Source: Hofstenia miamia (lineage: Eukaryota > Xenacoelomorpha > Acoela). From it: a stretch of DNA of 64,000 bases. This document shows positions 54,601-63,600 of this stretch, piece by piece. The stretch lies in the NCBI GenBank assembly GCA_004352715.1, contig SCFE01000090.1, positions 508,425 to 572,424 on the forward strand, given 5' to 3'. The stretch's first letter is position 1; every line of letters starts with the position of its first letter. A program made the translations under genes and the position numbers. Below the pieces are notes generated by a model. That model was not told the DNA's origin, searched no databases, and worked only from the letters and a program-made list of their open reading frames with translations.

Positions 54601-57600
54601 AACAAGAGATTTTCGTTTCTAACAACAACTAAACGAAGGTACTAATAGCACTTCGTAGTAACAAAGGTGGGAAGCCCACAAGAGCTAGTCTCAGAAGATT
54701 GAAAAAGAATTAGGCAAATCCAGTTTAGGTTAGTTAAAAGTTCAATATTAAGCCTAGATGTTACACATAAACATATATTTGTATAAAAATGTGAACCAAC
54801 ACATTTCATCTAGTTTAAATTTATTGAACACCAGACCAGCCAAGCCCCAGAATTTCAGTGAAAATTCAAGACGAACCCAACCCATAAGTACACAAGAGCA
54901 TTTATATCTCTACTAAGACCCTAGCAATAGAAATGTATTAAACTCTTTTTTAATACAATAGAATAACTAAATTAAGAAGCAATGCAATATTTTGTTAATT
55001 TGAAAATTTGTTAAAATATTGGCTTTAAAATTTAGATTTCATGTCTAAGCTAATGAAAATAACTGCGTCCTAATTCAGAAAAAGTATTTTAGACTTGTTA
55101 GTTTTTAAGCACATTGTACGATCACATTCAAATAAAAAAATCATAATATAGGGACTTGAATTTTTAGGATAATGGCAACATTTTAAACTTATTGACTCTT
55201 GATTTTTATGCTCCACAGATCATGTTGTGCTGTGTACAAAACAAATTTAAAATTCTACACAAAACCACACACAATGGCAAGTATACTAGTTTGTGAACAT
55301 TCATATCTGGTAATGAAATTTTCACCCGATTCCAAATATACTCTGTGATATACCATTCGTTTTCTTGTTAATGATATGAGATGAGGAAACTATAGGTTTG
55401 TCAACATAAATGAACATTTGGTATAAAAGCGTTCACACTTGAGTTTTACATACAAACAACTGCACGAGCTATTCGAATGCGTTTTTAAAATCAAACCTCC
55501 AAATGCTTCATTAATACAGCCACCACCACATTCACCAACACGAATTGAGCCATAAGAACGAAAATGACAAAGTAGAGTGGAGCAATAAGCACCGAGACGC
55601 AACAGTTAACTTCACAATCCGGTGAGTCATCGCATTTGTTACTTAGAGTATCCTAAACAGAAGCAACCAAATCTCAGTTTACTAAAAATTTTTAAAAAAT
55701 CATTCAGACTCCAACATTTCTGATGAACCGGTTGCAAGCATAACCCAGTGACATGTGGTGAACTCGAATTAAAAAATTTAGATAACAGTATTTTTAATGA
55801 AAAATTTAAATTTCATGTTTGGTTGAGCCTTGACCCTCTTTTCACTTGAGCAACTTTCTTAAAATTTTGAATGTGGAAAAGGAATTAATAAAAAATTTAT
55901 CTAACCCTTTGATCCGGTTTCTTCCTGCTTTTATTTAGAAAAATGATCCGATATATATATATATATATATATATATAGATAGATAGATAGATTTATATTA
56001 GCTACAATGAAACCGAATTTGATTAGCGACCTGTCTAGTGTCCTTGAGTTTAGCCTGTATGCAATATATAATTGAAAATAGTGGAATAAATGTCTATGCT
56101 CGTATGATAAAAATCAAAATCTTAGATTTGAAATTAGAGATGCTTAATTGATAATTATTTGGAAATGTCACAAAATAAAAAGGACATTTGAATCTTATGT
56201 GCGAAGAAACAATACAATCTAACAGATGAAATTAAATTGATGGATTTCGATGCAAAACAATCCACAATGTTAAAAAGTAAGAAGTAAAGATAAAGTATAA
56301 GACAAATTTCAACAAAGCTATAATCACATTCATTCTAAACTATGAAATTTTACTACCAAAAATATTAATGGGAGTTTAAAAAGTGCATTAATTAACCAAA
56401 ATTATCACTAAATTTTAAAAGTAAAGAATGATTGACAATCAATTCGATGAACTAGTTTAAAACTGCTTTTACAAAAGTATGTCTCATTCTTCCATTTTTG
56501 GAATAAATTGGACATGATGGTATGTGAAATAAATCCTATAGAATTTTGCTTACTCAATTGCAAAATTACAAATATTTTTGCATTTCAATGACAATGAGAA
56601 CAAAGTTGTGAGGAACTAATTATTTGACAATTATTCATTTTTGTGTTTTGATTTCATTTTTCTCACGCTTAATGACTTATTCCATAAGTCAATATTTATC
56701 CCTATACATATATTATTAGGCTTAAGAATGCGGATGACTTTTTAATTATTCTCCAATTGTAAAGGGGGCGGGGGCTGAATCAGATTGGAGGAAATGGGTC
56801 CCACTTGTTACGACCCGCTTAAAAATCACCCTCAACACGCGACTCAACCCAACCTGCCAAACACTAACCCCCGAACCGACCCCGATCAAAGAAAGACTAC
56901 TAGTATAATACAGACAAAATGTTTTAAAATAAAAGTTAAGTTATTCCTTAAATCTGTTAGTGTTTTTTCATGATAGCGATTATAAATTACCAGGTCGACC
57001 CATTTCTCACCCGGTCTGAAACCTTCCGACCAACTCCTCCTGAAATACACACCTGGCTCTTAGTCTTTAGCTATACTTGACATTCTGCGAATTGTTATAC
57101 TGTATGCGGATACTATGGCTATGCTTAATTCATATACTTTTTGCAATCGATGGCTCTTAGGAAGTTATAGTTATAAAAATGCAAAAGAAAGTGTGGAGGT
57201 TTACCTTCATAATTCCGTTCCAATTGTCCCCTGTAGCTATGCGGAACAATGTGAGATATGCGACACCAAAGTTTTTGAAGGTAGCATGCCTACTGAGACC
57301 TTCACAAGGACGACTTTCATTGCATTCTATTCTCCCGAAAAGCTCAACACCAAGAGCAGCGAAGATGTAGAACATAAGAAAAAACAGTAGGGCCAGATTA
57401 CCAACCTAAATTTTTAGATCTTCGCTTGAGCCGTTAACTATGTGTCATGCATGAAACTGTGATCTAATTGCGCATGCAATAACCTGAGGTAGCGCTTGCA
57501 TAACAGTGTCCAGCAATTGGCGAACACCTTTCGCCATTTTCAACAGCTTAAAAACCCGCGCGATTCGAAACACTCTCATCACTCGAATGATTGTTGGATT

Positions 57601-60600
57601 AATTGGAAGAAACTTGGTGTCCATCTCCTCTAGAACGATTCCCACAATCGAAAGGATAACGATCGTGATGTCCAACTGATTCCATCTAAATGACTGCTCA
57701 AATATATCTTTTTAAATGTTGAACATTTGCCAAAAAATTCTAGAGGATATGCATACGAAAAATATATCATTATAATGTACAGGCTTCTATACCTATCTTA
57801 AGGTCAAAGTCACTAATGTTTCTAGATGCGGAACGGTAATGATCTTGAAATCATAGACACTATGCAATGGATCTACTTGTTTAAATGTGTTTATAAAGGA
57901 AGGAGTTTGGATAAAATGAACTTTTTTTGGAAAAAGTTGTAAGAAGAATAACCGCACCAACGTACGGAATAGAATAGAGAAAATAAAATAGAATAATTTG
58001 GTTGAACATGAAAGCCTTTCAAGTTACACTTGAAAAGTATTCAAGACTTAGTTAACATCGTCGAGATGCTTTAATGGATTTCTTAATCTTTATTATTCAT
58101 TTTAATAAAGTTGTTCAGTATTTAAAAAGATATTTTATTCAAAAGCACTAATTTATTGTCGAATAACTTTGAGAGAACGCAAAATCCATATTTCAGCAAA
58201 ATTCATTTTGTAAAGTTGAGATAAGTGTACACTGAGAACGCTAACTGTTTGAAAAAAATTAAAAGCTTTACCGTTCAGAAAAAAATCTTTTAAGACCAAG
58301 CGAGAATATTTTCAAGGCCGCCTCCATGATAAAAACAGCTGTGAAGAAGTAATTGAAAATCTTCAAAGACTGGACCAGTTCCTAAATTATATTATCAAGG
58401 AAAACGATTAATTCAACCGTTAAATTATTTCGAAAGATTTACTTCATGTGTAAATATTTCTCCTTAATTAAAGTAAAATTAAAATTCAGTGCAACACAAA
58501 GCAATTCCAATAACACAAGAAACTAGAGTTCAAGTGTGTATCAAGGCTTAAGTCAATTCAAAAACAATTCAGCAAATCTTCCACCCAGGCCAACCTGCAT
58601 GTCGATCTGCAGGTCGAGATCAAAAATTAATAAAATTAACAGTATAATAAAAATTGTGCAAATAAATAATATATAATAATAAATATTGCTTTGATAAGTA
58701 GTGTTTTCTGATATTTCAATATTTTGATGTGATGACTATCATCCATATTTAATTACCTTGGCGTAACATCGTTTTTAGAAAAAAGTTCAGTAACCTAAAA
58801 TATATTAGAAGTTCTGAAAATATTTTTAGTTTAAATCCTAGACATAACTATATAAATGAACTTCCTATTACATCAAAAATCCCTAAAGTTCACATTTTTG
58901 GTAAAATTTATGCTTAAATTTCGTTCAATATATATTCATAATGAAGATTGCCAAAAGGAAAACTTTTACAAAAAAAGTCTTTAAACGTATAAAACAATGT
59001 TTTTTGCTCGTAGACCTCGTCACTTCAAGGCATTAAAATTTTGCTGTAGATAGCTGTAGTAACACGCATTTATGTAAACAAAACCCAAACTGCTATTTCT
59101 TAGTTTAGAAAGCCGGTTATAAAATTATGAATGGACAAATCTCAAAAATGATTTTCCATACGTTCCAAAAATTTCTTTATAAATGTGAAAAGGCATTAAT
59201 AAAACATTGAAAAAATCATATGTATAAAACACTGTCTTTGTCTTAATAAGTGTTTAAGGCAACCCATTTTTTAAAAAGGCCAACTCTGTTCATAGAACAG
59301 TCGTGGGGGCATGAGCCTTTTATGGAGTCTGAGATAAACTACATACTTGCTTTCTTGTTGTTCATTATGGGAGACGCTACAGCTTCCTTCAGTAGATTTA
59401 TTAAAAATATGTAACTAATGAATTCTGAATAATACACTGTGTGACTGCTATCTATTTAATATTTCAGTAAATTATTCAAAGTTCATTTTTAAAGGAAAAA
59501 ATCGCTAATTACAAATCAATTTTTTCCAATCCTTCTTTAAATATCAAAGTTGTCTACGAGTGACATACTTTTGCTGAATACTCAATGTTGATAAAACAAT
59601 GCATAATGAGTAATCGTTCTCAATGAAGACAGGTACTTAGCAAAGCTTTGCCATTTAGGCATTAATGCGAAACATTTAGTCTCCTCATTGCATTAATATT
59701 GTAAAATATTTGAAAAGAGTTTTAGCAAAGACAAGAAAACATGCGAAATTCAACACCATATTTGAAAATGTTTGAAATGAAAACGAGGGACACGAAGGAG
59801 GTTAAGGGAAAAGAGCTAAACAAGTATGCGTCTATAAAATAAAGGTCTGCATAATTAAAAACAAATAAGTTGCTGGCAGACTTCTATATAATAAAAATAT
59901 TTATAACTAGAATTAAGCATTGTTTTATGACCAAAATGGAGCTCTGCTACATGGAAGAGGGAGGGCTCTGACTGTGTTCTCACAATAAATCTAAAATAAA
60001 ATCTGTGTAAAAATCATATTCAATAAATTGGAGGGATATAAAATTCCAAGATGTATTCAGAAAAAATTATTTGTATATTTACTATACAACGATGTCTAAA
60101 AAGAGCTAGTTTGTGGGTGACAAAAATGAGGAATTACATTTACTTCCTTGTTATGATGATAAAAATTCCTGAAGTATAAAATGCTAATTTCTTTCATTGA
60201 AAAATCCGACTTTTTTCCATGGCTAGTGATAAGGAGTTTTAAAAGCTCTTGGCAGCAACAGCTAGCCTAGACTATTATATTTTCTTCAAGTAACCTTAGG
60301 CGTGACAGTATCTGGAGACAATGATACTATTCTGTGGTGTTTTAAGATTTTAGATAATTCCGTGAGTTCATGAATTAGAGCATTTAAACATTTTATGCAT
60401 AAACCATCACACATTGTAAAAAATTTTTGGGCATTTTGTTAGGATTCAATATCAATTCTAAATGCAAGTATCAATTTTAAATGCACAATTGCTCATAGGC
60501 TAAACTGCATTCTCATGTGCTTGTTAAGCAAAGTTTACTAATCCTCATATACTTAAGATATTGAAATCTTTCTTTTTTAAAAGAATATAAGTTAATGAGA

Positions 60601-63600
60601 GTGCAGTAAAACTAAACCTGTAATTCCAACAATAGTATTATGCACATTTATATGCAGGTAATAAGGACATTTAAATTAAGTTAATCTTAAAATCACATAT
60701 ATACTAAAAAATCAACNCTATCTATTTAATATTTCAGTAAATTATTCAAAGTTCATTTTTAAAGGAAAAAATCGCTAATTACAAATCAATTTTTTCCAAT
60801 CCTTCTTTAAATATCAAAGTTGTCTACGAGTGACATACTTTTGCTGAATACTCAATGTTGATAAAACAATGCATAATGAGTAATCGTTCTCAATGAAGAC
60901 AGGTACTTAGCAAAGCTTTGCCATTTAGGCATTAATGCGAAACATTTAGTCTCCTCATTGCATTAATTTTGTAAAATATTTGAAAAGAGTTTTAGCAAAG
61001 ACAAGAAAACATGCGAAATTCAACACTATATTTGAAAATGCTTGAAATGAAAACGAGAGACACGAAGGAGGTTAAGGGAAAAGAGCTAAACAAGTATGCG
61101 TCTATAAAATAAAGGTCTGCATAATTAAAAACAAATAAGTTGCTGGCAGACTTCTATATAATAAAAATATTTATAACTAGAATTAAGCATTGTTTTATGT
61201 GTATAAGAGACAGCTGCTACATGGAAGAGGGAGGGCTCTGACTGTGTTCTCACAATAAATCTAAAATAAAATCTGTGTAAAAATCATATTCAATAAATTG
61301 GAGGGATATAAAATTCCAAGATGTAATCAGAAAAAATTATTTGTAAATTTACTATATAACGATGTCTAAAAAGAGCTAGTTTGTGGGTGACAAAAATGAG
61401 GAATTCGTAAAAAGTTTTTGTAGAATTAAGCGAAATATCAAGACAAAAATTTTCCATGCATATTTCTTCAAATATAACCTGAGTTAATTCATTTACGCAA
61501 ACTATTAAAACGGGAACTATTAACCAAAAATTTATTTTTAGAAAAAACGATGCTAAAAAAAAATTTGATAGCCAACCTATGATTGCTAATTAAATTCTTT
61601 CACATTATGTGTACTTAAACTACTACAGAATCTGATTATACAAAAATTTTGCACGTTTATGAACATAAAGAGCAAATGATCATTTACCGAACAAATAAAA
61701 AATAATATATGTATATATTTACAGAATTAAAGCAAATAAAAATAAAAAATTTAATAATTGGATTGTGGATAATAATAAACTTGGAAATGCTTGGATATTG
61801 ACACATCTATGATTACATTTACTTCCTTGTTATGATGATAAAAATTCCTGAAGTATAAAATGTTAATTTCTTTCATTGAAAAATCCGACTTTTTTCCATG
61901 GCTAGTGATAAGGAGTTTTAAAAGCTCTTGGCAGCAACAGCTAGCCTAGACTATTATATTTTCTTCAAGTAACCTTAGGCGTGACAGTATCTGGAGACAA
62001 TGATACTATTCTGTGGTGTTTTAAGATTTTAGATAATTCCGTGAGTTCATGAATTAGAGCATTTAAACATTTTATGCATAAACCATCACACATTGTAAAA
62101 AATTTTTGGGCATTTTGTTAGGATTCAATATCAATTCTAAATGCAAGTAGCATTTTGACGGGGTCAATTGCTCATAGGCTAAACTGCATTCTCATTTGCT
62201 TGTTAAGCAAAGTTTACTAATCCTCATATACTTAAGATATTGAAATCTTTCTTTTTTAAAAGAATCTAAGTTAATGAGAGTGCAGTAAAACTAAACCTGT
62301 AATTCCAACAATAGTATTATGCACATTTATATGCAGGTAATAAGGACATTTAAATTAAGTTAATCTTAAAATCACATATATACTAAAAAATCAACTAGTA
62401 TCGAATATATAATGAGGATAACTTCTATAATCTTTCCCTTAAAGCGTTGACATATATTAAAAAATCACAGTATGCCTTGCAATGAAAAAATTAACTCACA
62501 AATGGCATTTCATAATGTTCTAAAGCCATCGTAATAACATTTGCTCCGATCACTCCAGCGATGGCTAAATCAAAATAAGCACTCTGTACGAGATTATGAG
62601 TAAACAGACGAATGGGGCCATAATCCTCGTAGTACGGCTTCCGCGCTGCTTCTAAAATACAGGTTTACAATGTGAACAGGATAGAATGGATTGAGAAGAC
62701 AGTCCAGTTTAAAAGCTTTTACCAGGTTGTACAGTTTGAAAGAAAAATGCAAAATTGATACACAGAACACAAGCGAAAGAAATTTCTTCAACGTTTTGCG
62801 TAAACTAAACAGTTACTGAGTGTGAAAATAATTTAGAAACTTTCAAGCACACATTTTAAGAATAATGTAATCCAAGTCGCAGATAGAAATTTTAAGATTT
62901 GATGTACACATGCTAATGTTATATTATTCTGTAATTTCGATATTAAAAATGACATGCAATAAGTAGATATTATTAGAATCTTTGTGAACAACATAGGCAG
63001 AGGTCTACGTAATCCAAATGGTACAAGTAGGCCATTATTTTTTGGTTCGGCTCGGAAGTTTTTCAAAAATTTGCCTGGACTGCAATAAACAATCAGTATG
63101 TTACCAGAAACAGGCACTAAAACAAGAAAAATAGAAAAACAACAAAATCACCATTAATTAAATATCTGGAATAGCTTGATTATAAGCTGCATAAGAAACT
63201 GGAAATGACTTCAAATATAGTTTTCCACATTTAATTATTTGTTGCCTGGCCCATCCCTCACAGGCCACATGAATATACGTTAGAATTGGCCAAACCAAGA
63301 TAGACCGGGTCAGCCTACAGTCCGCGCAACCTAGGATCGCACTGATTGCAATTTAAGTTAATGCAAAATAGAATAAGTTCCACAAACTTCAATATATATA
63401 CATAAGGGGTTCTAGTGAATTGTAGTAGATAATGTCACATGTCGCTTCAAATAAATAAGGCGATTTCTTTATTTTGCATTAATAGAGTTCTTAGAATTCC
63501 TACTTATTATGAAATTCATGTAATTAAATAAACAAAATTTATGTATAAATTGGATCACATTAAAAGGAGTTTAACTCTGGACTACATCCTCTCAAACCTG

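Noticed and set aside
55390-55602. 70-codon minus-strand ORF over the IV-S6 exon
   Set aside because: Wrong register; the spliced exon in the neighbouring frame gives the conserved S6 sequence.
57115-57390. Plus-strand ORF of 91 codons over the pore exon
   Set aside because: Antisense shadow of the IV-S5/pore exon.
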